Shown here: positions 16,124-24,301 of the stretch, in pieces
Numbering within the stretch: position 1 is the stretch's first letter
Layout: the number at the start of each line of letters is the position of its first letter
DNA from: DATAZK01 sp963731205
GTDB lineage: Bacteria > Actinomycetota > Actinomycetes > Frankiales > Frankiaceae
NCBI GenBank assembly: GCA_963731205.1
Contig: CAVSUJ010000002.1
Coordinates: 1,116,001 to 1,180,000, forward strand
Direction: 5' to 3'
DNA length: 64,000 bases
Notes under the pieces: model-generated
Seen by the model: the letters and a program-made list of their open reading frames with translations, nothing else
The model's database searches: none
What the model was told of the DNA's origin: nothing
Made by a program: the position numbers and the translations under genes

Positions 16124-17081
16124 GGCCCGCATCATCCCGATCGACGGCGCGGGCGGGAAGTCGCGTAGGCGCGGGGTATCCGCAGAGACCAAGAGTGAGC
16201 CCACGCCTGCCGTGCGGCCATCCGCCGAACCCCGCCCCGAGTCGGAGTGGGAGCAGAAGCTTGCGGGCACGCTGGCCTTCCTACGCCGGCGGATCACCGG
16301 CGAGTACGAGGTCGACGATTTCGGCTTTGATCCTGATCTCAGTGACCATCTGCTCGCGGCGCCGTTCCGCCCGCTCTACAACAAGTGGTTCCGGGTCGAG
16401 ATGCGCGGCCTGGAAAACATCCCCGACGAGGGAAGCGCGCTCGTCGTCGGCAACCATTCGGGCACGTTGCCCCTCGACGCCGTGATGACCTCTCTCGGCG
16501 TGCTCGACCATCATCCCGCACACCGGCATCTGCGGTTGCTCGCCGCCGATCTCGTCTTCGCCACCCCGTTTCTCGCCCCGCTCGCCCGCAAGGCCGGCAA
16601 CACCTTGGCATGCAACGAAGATGCCGAACGGCTGCTCAATGGCGGGGAGCTGGTCGGAGTCTTTCCGGAGGGCTTCAAAGGCATCGGCAAGCCGTTTCGC
16701 GAGCGCTACAAGTTGCAACGCTTCGGCCGCGGCGGGTTCGTGTCGGCGGCGCTGCGTACCGGCGCTCCGATCATCCCGGTGTCGATCGTCGGAGCCGAAG
16801 AGATCTACCCGATGATCGCCAATGTCAAATCGCTCGCCCGGGCCCTCGGCCTGCCGTACGTGCCGGTGACCCCGCTCTTCCCGGCGCTCGGCCCGCTCGG
16901 CCTGGTGCCGCTGCCGTCGAAATGGATCATCGAGTTCGGGGAGCCGCTCGACACCGCTCACCTCGGCGCTGCCGCGGCTGACGACCCGATGCTCGTCTTC
17001 GATCTCACCGATCAGGTCCGCGAGACCATTCAGCAGAACCTCTACCAGCTGCTGATGTCGCGTCGTTCGGTCTTCTTCTAG
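16116..17081 (+). CDS. PlsC-type lysophospholipid acyltransferase (Rv0502-like)
   Basis: 321 residues, 1-acylglycerol-phosphate acyltransferase superfamily. The catalytic HX4D block is seen as GNHSGTLPLDAVM near residue 115, the substrate block as FPEGFKGIGKPFRERYKLQ near residue 185, and TGAPIIPVSIVGAEEIYP beyond it. The first 60 residues are polar and probably disordered. It likely acts at the inner membrane face to acylate a lysolipid; the acceptor is not clear. GTG 16116 overlaps the epimerase stop. The same neighbour pair is present in mycobacteria. Confidence 0.88.
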   Translation: MSEARIIPIDGAGGKSRRRGVSAETKSEPTPAVRPSAEPRPESEWEQKLAGTLAFLRRRITGEYEVDDFGFDPDLSDHLLAAPFRPLYNKWFRVEMRGLENIPDEGSALVVGNHSGTLPLDAVMTSLGVLDHHPAHRHLRLLAADLVFATPFLAPLARKAGNTLACNEDAERLLNGGELVGVFPEGFKGIGKPFRERYKLQRFGRGGFVSAALRTGAPIIPVSIVGAEEIYPMIANVKSLARALGLPYVPVTPLFPALGPLGLVPLPSKWIIEFGEPLDTAHLGAAAADDPMLVFDLTDQVRETIQQNLYQLLMSRRSVFF

Positions 17082-17102
17082 CCCGCCGCCCCGCGGGAGG
17101 GC

Positions 17103-18140
17103 TCAGCGAGCGAGCTTTTTCAGCCGTGACGCGACCGAGGCGGGGCGCGTCGCGGAGAACACGACGTCGGCCGTCGAGCGCCCGCCCTGCGGCCAGCGAA
17201 TCGTCACCGGAAGCGGGTCGCCCCAGCCGGTGATGGTGCGCTTGAGTTGCTGGGGATAGCTGTGGCCGGCGTACCGGCGGCGCAGCGCCACTCCGGCGAC
17301 GACCCCTCCGGCGACGGCGCCGATCCCCGCTGCGGTAGGCACTCCCACCCGGGCGGCCTTGCGGGCCGTCCGGAAGTCGCGGATCTCCCAGCCGCGCTCG
17401 CGGGCGGCCTTCTTCAGGTCGGGATCGGGATTGATGGCGACGGCATGACCGGTGGTCGAGAGCATCGGGACGTCATTGATCGAATCGCTGTAGGCCGTGC
17501 AGCGTTCGAGGTCGAGTCCCTCGCGTTCGGCCAGCGCGCGTACCGCCTCCGCCTTCGCGGGGCCGTGCAGCGGAACTCCGATGAGATGGCCGGTGTAGCG
17601 ACCGTCCTTGGTCTCCGCGACCGTCCCGAGAGCTCCGGTGAGCCCGAGCCGGCGGGCGATGATCGACGCGAGCTCCACCGGGGTCGCGGTGACCAGCCAC
17701 ACCCGCTGTCCGGCATCCAGATGCTGCTGCGCCAGGGCGCGGGTGGGCCCCCAGATCCGGTCGGCCATCAGCTCGTCGTAGATCTCCTCGCCGAGGCGGA
17801 CGATCTCCTCGACCTCACGCCCGACCACGAAGGCCAGAGCTGCCTCGCGCGCGTCAGCCATACCTTCCGGGCTCTCCTGCCCGCCGACGCGGAAGGCGAT
17901 CTGCTGCCATGCGAAGCGCGCCAGGTCGCGGCTGTGGAAGAAGCCGCGGGACGCCAGACCCCGCGCGAAATGGAAGATCGATGCGCCCATCATCATCGTG
18001 TTGTCGACGTCGAAGAAGGCTGCTGCCGTCTCATCCGGAGGGACGGCCAGCGCCGCTTCGACCTCGGCCGCGGCAGCCGCGGCGGCGCCCGCGACGATGG
18101 CGGGCTCGCGCGCGTCACTCCTGCGTAGCAGTGGCGCCAT
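17103..18140 (-). CDS. HAD-IB family phosphatase (SerB1-like)
   Basis: 345 residues. HAD motif I is AAFFDVDNTMMMGAS (DxDNT variant), motif II is WLVTATPVELAS, and motif III/IV is CTAYSDSINDVPMLSTTGHAVAINPD. Substrates of the HAD-IB subfamily include phosphoserine and phospholipids, and the SerB1 label in mycobacteria is tentative. A Gly/Ala-rich hydrophobic segment near residue 270 (GIGAVAGGVVAGVAL) could anchor it to the membrane, which would suit a lipid phosphatase paired with the facing acyltransferase gene. Start ATG 18140. Convergent with the acyltransferase gene. Confidence 0.85.
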   Translation of the reverse strand: MAPLLRRSDAREPAIVAGAAAAAAAEVEAALAVPPDETAAAFFDVDNTMMMGASIFHFARGLASRGFFHSRDLARFAWQQIAFRVGGQESPEGMADAREAALAFVVGREVEEIVRLGEEIYDELMADRIWGPTRALAQQHLDAGQRVWLVTATPVELASIIARRLGLTGALGTVAETKDGRYTGHLIGVPLHGPAKAEAVRALAEREGLDLERCTAYSDSINDVPMLSTTGHAVAINPDPDLKKAARERGWEIRDFRTARKAARVGVPTAAGIGAVAGGVVAGVALRRRYAGHSYPQQLKRTITGWGDPLPVTIRWPQGGRSTADVVFSATRPASVASRLKKLAR

Positions 18141-18185
18141 GGTGGTGCGGACCTCCCCGAGCCGCGCTGCGCGGTAGCCGTCGCT

Positions 18186-18902
18186 TCAGCGTAGCGGGGA
18201 GATCAGGGGAAGCGTGGTGGCGGAGAAGCTCGGGAACGGGTCGGACCAGGAAGGTACCGGCACGGGCGGCGACGGCCGAAAGCTCGGCGCCGCACTGGGA
18301 AGCCGGCCGACAGCGAGCCCGCCAATACCTGAGGGCACAACTGTTGGCGACGGGGTCGGGCCGGCGGTCACGGGAGCCGAGATCGCGACCAATGGCGACG
18401 GCGATGCCGGCGTCGAGACAGCTGCTTGGGAGGCGGGCGTGACCGACTGCCGTGCGGGCGCTGCGCGTTCGGCAGGTGCGGAGGTGGCAGGGTCGATGAG
18501 GGGTGCGGCGGTCCGAGCGGCGGCGGGTGGCGCATTGCTCAGCGGGGCGCCGGTCGACGCTCCGGGCGCGGTTGCCTCGGTCCTGACGGGAAGCGTCAAT
18601 GAATGCGCTGCCGCCACGATCCCGCCGCCGGCCAGGCTGAACCCGATGCCGAGGGCAGCGAGTCGGATGCCGCCGCCTTTGGGACGACGTGGGCGTCCGG
18701 ATCGCGGACGGGTCTTCGGCTGCGCTGCGAGCAGCCGTGCCTCGTCGATGAGGCGTTGGCGCAGATCGCGCTGGAACTCGAGTCGGGGCCCCGCGGACGC
18801 GCCCAAGGCGCTGCCGAGCCCGCGAAGCGCGGGTGCGAGCGAGAGGTGCTGCAAGTCTGTGGACGGTCGCCGTGTGCCGAATCTTCGCTTCAGAGCTGTC
18901 AC
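18186..18902 (-). CDS. Single-pass membrane protein downstream of the sigma factor, possible RsbN-like anti-sigma
   Basis: 238 residues. The N-terminal cytoplasmic part includes PRLEFQRDLRQRLIDEARLL, the FxxxLRxRL pattern seen in DUF5667 proteins that accompany ECF sigma factors. A basic stretch precedes one TM (RLAALGIGFSLAGGGIVAAA, about residues 80-100), then a long Pro/Ser/Ala/Thr-rich outer tail. The position just after a BldN-type sigma gene matches rsbN, the anti-sigma of BldN in Streptomyces. The low-complexity tail makes a direct family match hard to claim, so the role is inferred from context. Confidence 0.6.
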   Translation of the reverse strand: MTALKRRFGTRRPSTDLQHLSLAPALRGLGSALGASAGPRLEFQRDLRQRLIDEARLLAAQPKTRPRSGRPRRPKGGGIRLAALGIGFSLAGGGIVAAAHSLTLPVRTEATAPGASTGAPLSNAPPAAARTAAPLIDPATSAPAERAAPARQSVTPASQAAVSTPASPSPLVAISAPVTAGPTPSPTVVPSGIGGLAVGRLPSAAPSFRPSPPVPVPSWSDPFPSFSATTLPLISPLR

Positions 18903-19083
18903 GGTGACATCACAGGAGACGCCATCACGCGACTCCCTTCCCCCGACGGCAGGTAATTGCCTGCACGGGAAAAGAAACGATCGGGCGCAGCGAGAGATAC
19001 GCCCCGGGTTGTCCTAATTGTGAGCGAGCTGAATCCGTCGCCCGGCGTGGCTCAGTGGTGATGTCCGCGGATCAACCTGCGGG

Positions 19084-19896
19084 TTAACGCACCGAGTCCT
19101 CGGGCAGCAGCCGAGCCAGTGCCCGTACCGCCCGGTATTGCAAGGCCTTGATGGCGCCGTCATTCTTGCCCATTGCGAGCGCTGTCTCGTTCACTGACAA
19201 ACCCTGCAGAAAGCGCAGCACTATGCACTCCTGCTGCTCCGGGTTCAGCTTCTTGACGGCGGAAAGCAGCGTGGCATTCGTCAGCGAGTCCAGCACCAGA
19301 CTTTCCGGCCCGTCGGTCGTCTGGGCCGGCCCGCTTTCGAGAATGTCTTCGGTGGTGATCTCAAGCCGGTAGCGACCCGATTTGAAGTGGTCGGCAATCA
19401 GGTTGCGGGCGATCGTCACCAGCCAGGCGGCGAAATCTCGACCCTGCCACGTGAAGCTGTCGATCCGGCGCAGCGCCCGCAGGAACGTCTCGCTGACGAG
19501 GTCCTCGGCGAGGGTCGGGCTTCCGACGCGGTAATAGATGTAGCGGTAGACCAGATCGACGTAGCGGTCATACAGCAGGCCGAACGCCTCTGGCTCGCCG
19601 GACTGGCTCCGCGCGACCAGGTCAGCAACGGTCGGATCCGGCGCGGTGAAGTCGGTGTCTGTGTCTGTGTCGGTGTCTGTGGTGTCGGGGATTTCCGCGG
19701 TGGCCGTCGCCGTGCCGCCACCCTGCATGGGAGGGCTGCTCTGACGCTTGGCACTCGGGCTCGGGCGCGGTGACGGCCGCGGCGACAATCCCGGGCTCGG
19801 AAGGCGGCGCGGATCGGCGCGGAAACGCAGCAGCTCGGCGCGCAGGAGCGCGAAGTCGAGCAGTTCCGCGGGCTGCCGAACCGCAGGGCGGCTCAT
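19084..19896 (-). CDS. ECF-type RNA polymerase sigma factor, BldN-like
   Basis: 270 residues. Region 2 lies at about 95-170 (EAFGLLYDRYVDLVYRYIYY, AEDLVSETFLRALRRI, TWQGRDFAAWLVTIARNLIA) and region 4 at about 205-265 (LNPEQQECIVLRFLQGLS, NETALAMGKNDGAIKALQYR). These closely resemble BldN, which directs aerial-development genes in Streptomyces. A roughly 90-residue extension precedes region 2 and contains a Pro/Ser block and a (Thr-Asp)n run encoded by a short repeated sequence. Streptomyces BldN is made as a proprotein with an N-terminal extension, so processing may occur here too. Start ATG 19896. Confidence 0.88.
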   Translation of the reverse strand: MSRPAVRQPAELLDFALLRAELLRFRADPRRLPSPGLSPRPSPRPSPSAKRQSSPPMQGGGTATATAEIPDTTDTDTDTDTDFTAPDPTVADLVARSQSGEPEAFGLLYDRYVDLVYRYIYYRVGSPTLAEDLVSETFLRALRRIDSFTWQGRDFAAWLVTIARNLIADHFKSGRYRLEITTEDILESGPAQTTDGPESLVLDSLTNATLLSAVKKLNPEQQECIVLRFLQGLSVNETALAMGKNDGAIKALQYRAVRALARLLPEDSVR

Positions 19897-20260
19897 ACAG
19901 CGCCTTCCCGGTCATCAAGGGTCCAGCGGCGGCCGCGTCGCAAAGACTCGGCTGGCATGAATCCCCCGGGCGAGAAGACGAACGGTGTCTTGCGATGGGT
20001 CCCGCAAGACCTTACGTGAGCAACACGACACACTGCGAGAGCCAGATTCCCCAAGGTGTGTGCTTATAACCCCACTCAAACGTCGTACTTTCCGATTCCT
20101 CCAGTCATCCGGGTGACCTCACCGGGAAGCGGATCCGAGGATGGGTTGCTCGCGGCGCGTTGTCCCCGACGTGTCGGACAGTAGATTTTTGCGTAGCGGG
20201 AGCGCTGGAGATCGCAGGCGGCGTCACTCGCTTCGGGCGACCTTGGGGAGTTGACGACGC
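19897..20260. other. 364-base divergent intergenic region between the sigma factor and acyl-CoA ligase genes
   Basis: No open frame with family similarity is seen. On the minus side a TATAAG (20067-20062) could be part of a sigma-gene promoter, though no good -35 sits 17 bases before it. On the plus side a promoter with an embedded inverted repeat is listed separately at 20160. The long leader for the sigma gene leaves room for developmental regulator sites that I cannot identify. Confidence 0.6.
20160..20187 (+). promoter_or_regulatory. Candidate promoter with operator-like inverted repeat for the acyl-CoA ligase gene
   Basis: TTGTCC (20160-20165) and TAGATT (20182-20187) are 16 bases apart. 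The spacer contains CCGACGTGTCGG at 20166-20177, a 5-2-5 inverted repeat between -35 and -10 where a repressor would block polymerase. Predicted leader is about 65 bases. The regulator is unknown. Confidence 0.45.
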
Positions 20261-21859
20261 GTGAGCGGTCCGGTCGATCCCGCTGCGGGCGGAGATCAGG
20301 CGTCGAATGTCGCCGACCTCGTCCGCTCCGCAGCCCGAAGTCGTGGCCGGCACGCTGCGCTCGTGGGTGCCCATGGGAGCACCTCGTGGGGCGAACTCGA
20401 CGCCGACGTCGATCGGATGTCAGCGGCGCTGCGGGCGATCGGCCTGGTCAAAGGCGATCGAGTGGCCGTCGTACTCGGCAATGTCGTGGAATTCGCGGTC
20501 AGCTACTACGGGGCCCTGCGGGCCGGGCTGGTCGTCGTGCCGATCAACCCCGCCTATACCGCCCGTGAGCTGGCGCATCTGCTCAGCGACAGCGGCGCCC
20601 GGCTGGCGGTCGTCGCCGGTCCCTACCTGGCGGCGCTGAGCGAGGCGCGTGAGTCGGCACCCGCACTGGAGACGATCGTCGCGGTCGGCGGCGAACGGAC
20701 CGAGGGCGTCCTGCGCTATTCGGAGGTGCTGGCGCAGGCGCAACCAGGGCCGGCAGGACCGGTCGGCGCGGGCGAGGACCTGGCCGTACTGCTCTACACG
20801 TCCGGAACCACCGGCACTCCCAAGGGCGCGATGCTCACGCATCGAGCGCTGCTTGCCGACCTGCGCCACGTCGGCGCCATCGAACCACCCGTTGTCGCCT
20901 CCGACGACGTGGTGCTGCTGGTCCTGCCGCTCTTTCACGTCTTCGGGCTCAACAGCGGGCTCGGGATGGTGGCCGCTGCAGGTGCCACCGGGGTACTCGT
21001 GGAGCGCTTCGACCCCAGCCAGACGCTTGAAGTGATCATGCGACGCGGGGTGTCCGTCGTCCTCGGGGCGCCGCCCGTCTTCGTGGCCTGGTCGATGCTC
21101 GACGGCGTCAGCGACGCGTTCGCCGGGCTACGGCTCGCGGTGTCGGGGGCGGCCCCGCTGGCGCCCGATGTCGTGCGCCGGCTGCTCGACCTCACCGGCC
21201 GCTACATCTTCGAGGGCTACGGGCTCACCGAGGCCGCCCCGACCGTGACGAGCACGCTCATGAGTGAGGTGCCCAAGCCCGGCTCCGTCGGACGTCCGGT
21301 TCCCGGTGTTCAGGTGCGGCTGCTGGACGCCTCGGGCGCGGTGGTCGAGGCCGACGACCCGGGCGAGATCTCGATACGCGGCGACAACCTGTTCAGCGGC
21401 TACTGGCCGGATGGCCGCGACGGCCCCGACGAGCAGGGCTGGTGGCGCACCGCCGATCTGGCGATCGAACGTGACGGGGGCGATCTGCAGCTGGTCGACC
21501 GCCGGCCCGAGCTGATCCTCGTCAGCGGCTTCAACGTCTACCCCCGTGAGGTGGAAGACGTGCTGCTGACCCACCCCGACATCGACGAGGCGGCCGTCTT
21601 CGGGATCCCCCACCCCTATACCGGTGATGCGGTCAAGGCGCTGATCGTGGTGCGTCCGGGTGCGGTGCTCTCCGTGGACGACGTGCTCGCTCACGCCGGC
21701 CGCTCGTTGGCCCGCTTCAAGAGCCCGACCGCCGTGGAATTCGTCCCGGCGCTGCCGCACACCAGCGTGGGACCGATGGGCAAGGTGGCGAAGGCCAGGC
21801 TGCGCGAGATGGGTCTCGGCGAAGCGTCGGACGAGCCCGCGCCGTCGCCGGGAAGCTGA
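20261..21859 (+). CDS. AMP-dependent acyl-CoA synthetase / fatty acid-CoA ligase family
   Basis: 532 residues, ANL superfamily: activates a carboxylic acid with ATP to an acyl-AMP, then transfers it to CoA. Seen: AVLLYTSGTTGTPKGAMLTH (P-loop), FHVFGLNSGLGMV, IFEGYGLTEAAPTVTS (A5), GWWRTADLAIERDGGDLQLVDRR (A7-A8), and PHTSVGPMGKVAKARLRE with the C-terminal catalytic Lys. The chain length of its substrate cannot be told. GTG 20261. It is followed 3 bases later by the glutaredoxin gene, so the two probably share a transcript, ending before the Rex-controlled promoter. Confidence 0.92.
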   Translation: MSGPVDPAAGGDQASNVADLVRSAARSRGRHAALVGAHGSTSWGELDADVDRMSAALRAIGLVKGDRVAVVLGNVVEFAVSYYGALRAGLVVVPINPAYTARELAHLLSDSGARLAVVAGPYLAALSEARESAPALETIVAVGGERTEGVLRYSEVLAQAQPGPAGPVGAGEDLAVLLYTSGTTGTPKGAMLTHRALLADLRHVGAIEPPVVASDDVVLLVLPLFHVFGLNSGLGMVAAAGATGVLVERFDPSQTLEVIMRRGVSVVLGAPPVFVAWSMLDGVSDAFAGLRLAVSGAAPLAPDVVRRLLDLTGRYIFEGYGLTEAAPTVTSTLMSEVPKPGSVGRPVPGVQVRLLDASGAVVEADDPGEISIRGDNLFSGYWPDGRDGPDEQGWWRTADLAIERDGGDLQLVDRRPELILVSGFNVYPREVEDVLLTHPDIDEAAVFGIPHPYTGDAVKALIVVRPGAVLSVDDVLAHAGRSLARFKSPTAVEFVPALPHTSVGPMGKVAKARLREMGLGEASDEPAPSPGS

Positions 21860-21862
21860 CCC

Positions 21863-22117
21863 GTGGCGGACTCCCGGCTCGTCCTGCTGAGCAGGGCCGG
21901 TTGCCACTTGTGCGACGACGCGCGCGTGGTGCTCGCAGCCGTCGCCGACGATCTCGGGATCGGCTGGGTCGAGCGTGACGTCGACGCCGATGACGCCCTC
22001 GCCGACGAGTACGGAGACCGGGTGCCGGTGCTGCTGCTCGACGGCTCCGAGCATTGCTACTGGAAGGTGGACGAGGGCAGGCTGCGCGCGGCGCTCGCTG
22101 GTCAGCGGCGCTGGTGA
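21863..22117 (+). CDS. Glutaredoxin-like thiol-disulfide protein (Rv0508-like)
   Basis: 84 residues, thioredoxin fold. LVLLSRAGCHLCDDARVVL holds the CxxC active site (CHLC) at the N-terminus, and YGDRVPVLLLDG contains the cis-Pro region. This short C-terminally simplified form (DUF836-like) is found just before rex or hemA in actinobacteria. It is likely a cytosolic thiol oxidoreductase, perhaps using mycothiol since mshA is nearby; partner unknown. GTG 21863, 3 bases after the ligase stop. Confidence 0.85.
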   Translation: MADSRLVLLSRAGCHLCDDARVVLAAVADDLGIGWVERDVDADDALADEYGDRVPVLLLDGSEHCYWKVDEGRLRAALAGQRRW

Positions 22118-22136
22118 GCGGCGCCCGGCGGGCAAT

Positions 22137-22165
22137 TTGTGAAAGTGTTCACGAGCTCTTATGGT
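22137..22165 (+). promoter_or_regulatory. Rex operator overlapping the rex-hem operon promoter
   Basis: TTGTGAAAGTGTTCACGA at 22137-22154 matches the Streptomyces Rex operator (TGTGAA-N4-TTCACA) at 11 of 12 fixed positions. TTGTGA (22137-22142) also serves as a -35 with TATGGT (22160-22165) 17 bases on. Rex, when NADH is low, would therefore cover the -35. The site is upstream of the proposed rex start at 22221, giving autoregulation as known for rex-hemACD in S. coelicolor. Confidence 0.88.
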
Positions 22166-22220
22166 GAGAGGGTCGTCAGGGGCCGACAGGCTCTCGTTTT
22201 GGGGCCGAGGAGCTGCATTG

Positions 22221-22943
22221 GTGCAGGCCAGCGTCCCGGTGCATCGGCTGCGTGCCGATCGGGCTGAGCGTCGCGGGATTCCGGAAGCGACCGTCGCACG
22301 CCTTCCGCTGTACTTGCGCGTGCTGATCGATCTCGCCGACAGCGGCGTCACCTGCGTCTCCTCCGAGGATCTGGCCGCCGGTGCCGGTGTCACGAGTGCG
22401 AAGGTGCGCAAGGACCTCAGCCAGCTCGGTTCCTACGGCACCCGCGGCGTCGGCTACGAGGTCGACTGCCTGTGCGAGGAGATCAGCCGCGAGCTGGGGG
22501 TCACCCAGCATCGCGCGGTGGCGATCGTCGGCATCGGCAATCTCGGTCATGCCCTCGCCGGCTACGGCGGGTTCACCGCTCGCGGCTTCCGGATCGCCGG
22601 GCTCTTCGACGCCGATCCGCTTCGCGCCGGGGAGCTCGTCGCGGGCCTGCGGGTGCGCTCCATGGATGACCTGGAGCCGGTCGTGGCGAGCGAGGAAGTC
22701 AGCATCGGCGTGATCGCCACTCCGGCCTGCGCCGCCCAGCAGGTCTGTGACCGGCTCGTCGCCTGCGGGGTGACGAGCGTGCTGAACTTCGCCTCCACCG
22801 TCCTTGCCGTGCCGGCCGGCGTCGACGTGCGCAAGGTCGACCTCGCGGTGGAGCTGCAGATCCTTTCCTTCCACGAGACCCGCAAGTCCCGCGCTGCGGT
22901 GACAGCAGTGAGCTCAGGGGCAGGAACGGTGGCGGTCTCGTGA
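22221..22943 (+). CDS. rex: Redox-sensing transcriptional repressor Rex
   Basis: 240 residues. Rex senses the NADH/NAD+ ratio and represses respiratory genes until NADH rises. The winged helix is at the N-terminus (IPEATVARLPLYLRVL, VSSEDLAAGAGVTSAKVRKD, LSQLGSYGTRGVGY) and the Rossmann domain follows (VAIVGIGNLGHALAGYGGF, IAGLFDADPLRAG, IGVIATPACAAQQVCD). GTG 22221 has GAGGAG 8 bases upstream; ATG 22161 lies in the -10 region of the promoter and is rejected. The stop overlaps the hemA start by 4 bases. Confident call. Confidence 0.96.
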   Translation: MQASVPVHRLRADRAERRGIPEATVARLPLYLRVLIDLADSGVTCVSSEDLAAGAGVTSAKVRKDLSQLGSYGTRGVGYEVDCLCEEISRELGVTQHRAVAIVGIGNLGHALAGYGGFTARGFRIAGLFDADPLRAGELVAGLRVRSMDDLEPVVASEEVSIGVIATPACAAQQVCDRLVACGVTSVLNFASTVLAVPAGVDVRKVDLAVELQILSFHETRKSRAAVTAVSSGAGTVAVS

Positions 22944-24301
22944 GCCTGCTGGCGATCGGCCTCAACCATCGCAGCGCCTCCCCGGAGCTGCTCGAGCGTG
23001 CGGCCGTCAGCCCCGAAGACGTGCCGAAGGTGCTGCACGACCTGCTCGCCGGCGAGCACATCAGCGAAGCCGTGCTGCTGACGACGTGCAACCGGGTCGA
23101 GGTCTACGCCGAGACGGCCACCTTCCACGGCGGTGTCACCGAGGTCGGCGAGGTGCTGGCGCGCACCGCCGGGCTGCCGTTCGAAGAGCTGCACCGCAGC
23201 CTGTACGTCCACCACGAGGCGCGCGCGGTCCAGCATCTGTTCTCCGTCGCCTGCGGGCTCGACTCGATGCTGGTCGGCGAGGCCCAGATCCTCGGGCAGG
23301 TCCGTCAGGCGTACAAGATCGGCCGCGACGAGGCGAGCGCGGGCCGCGGCCTCTCGGAGCTGATGCGGGAAGCGCTGCGGGTCGGCAAGCGCGCTCACGC
23401 CGAGACCGGGATCGACACCGCTGCCGCTTCGCTCGTCGGAGTGGGCTTGAGGGTCGCCGCCGATGCGTTGCCGGATGCGCTCGACCCAGCGGCTGGCCGT
23501 CTCGAGGGCGCACGCGTGGTCCTGGTCGGCGCCGGGTCGACCGGGGCCCTGGCCGGAAGCCTTTTGCGGCGGGCCGGCGTCGGACAGCTCGTCATCGCCA
23601 ACCGTTCACCGGAGCGGGCCAAGCGGCTCGCGGCCAAGCTCGACGGTCGCGCGGTCGGGCTCGAGGCGTTGGGAAATGAGCTTCGCGAGGCCGACCTTGT
23701 CGTCACCGCGACGGGTGCCACCCTGCCGGTCATCAGCGCCGATGCCGTCTCCCGGGCGCTGGCCGAGCGTGGCGATCGCGGGATGGTGCTGCTGGACCTC
23801 GGCCTTCCGCGCGATGTCGAACTGGCCGCGCGTGAGCTTCCCGGCGTCAGCCTGATCGACCTGGAGACGCTGCGAGCGGCGCTGGCCGGCTCAGATGTCG
23901 TCACCGATGTCGACGCGGTACGTGCCCTCGTTGCCGAGGAGGTCGCGTCCTACCTCGACCGCCAGCGCGCCTTGCGGGTCGCTCCGACGGTCGCCGCGCT
24001 GCGGGCCCGCGCTGCCGAGATGGTGGCGGCCGAACTCGACCGGCTGTCGACCCGGCTGCCCACGCTTTCTGAACGTGAGCGCGCTGAGGTGGCGAGCACC
24101 GTGCGCCGGGTGGTCGAGAAGCTGTTGCACGCCCCGACGGTGCGGGTGAAGGAGCTGGCCGAGAGCCCCGGCGGCGACCGCTACGCCGAGGCGCTTCACG
24201 AACTGTTCGAGCTCGACCCCCGTAAGGCCCAGGCGGTCTCATCGCCCGGACTCGACGAGCTTCCCGGTACATCCGACCCGGGCAAAAGTGGGCTTCGGTG
24301 A
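22940..24301 (+). CDS. hemA: Glutamyl-tRNA reductase
   Basis: 453 residues. It reduces glutamyl-tRNA(Glu) to glutamate-1-semialdehyde with NADPH, the first committed step of C5 haem synthesis. Seen: LAIGLNHRSASPELLERA, LLTTCNRVEVYAE with the catalytic Cys, FSVACGLDSMLVGEAQILGQVR, VVLVGAGSTGALAGSLL (NADPH domain) and ANRSPERAKRLAAKL. The C-terminal dimerisation helices run to about residue 420. GTG 22940 overlaps the rex stop (GTGA), so Rex regulation extends to it. Confidence 0.97.
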   Translation: MSLLAIGLNHRSASPELLERAAVSPEDVPKVLHDLLAGEHISEAVLLTTCNRVEVYAETATFHGGVTEVGEVLARTAGLPFEELHRSLYVHHEARAVQHLFSVACGLDSMLVGEAQILGQVRQAYKIGRDEASAGRGLSELMREALRVGKRAHAETGIDTAAASLVGVGLRVAADALPDALDPAAGRLEGARVVLVGAGSTGALAGSLLRRAGVGQLVIANRSPERAKRLAAKLDGRAVGLEALGNELREADLVVTATGATLPVISADAVSRALAERGDRGMVLLDLGLPRDVELAARELPGVSLIDLETLRAALAGSDVVTDVDAVRALVAEEVASYLDRQRALRVAPTVAALRARAAEMVAAELDRLSTRLPTLSERERAEVASTVRRVVEKLLHAPTVRVKELAESPGGDRYAEALHELFELDPRKAQAVSSPGLDELPGTSDPGKSGLR

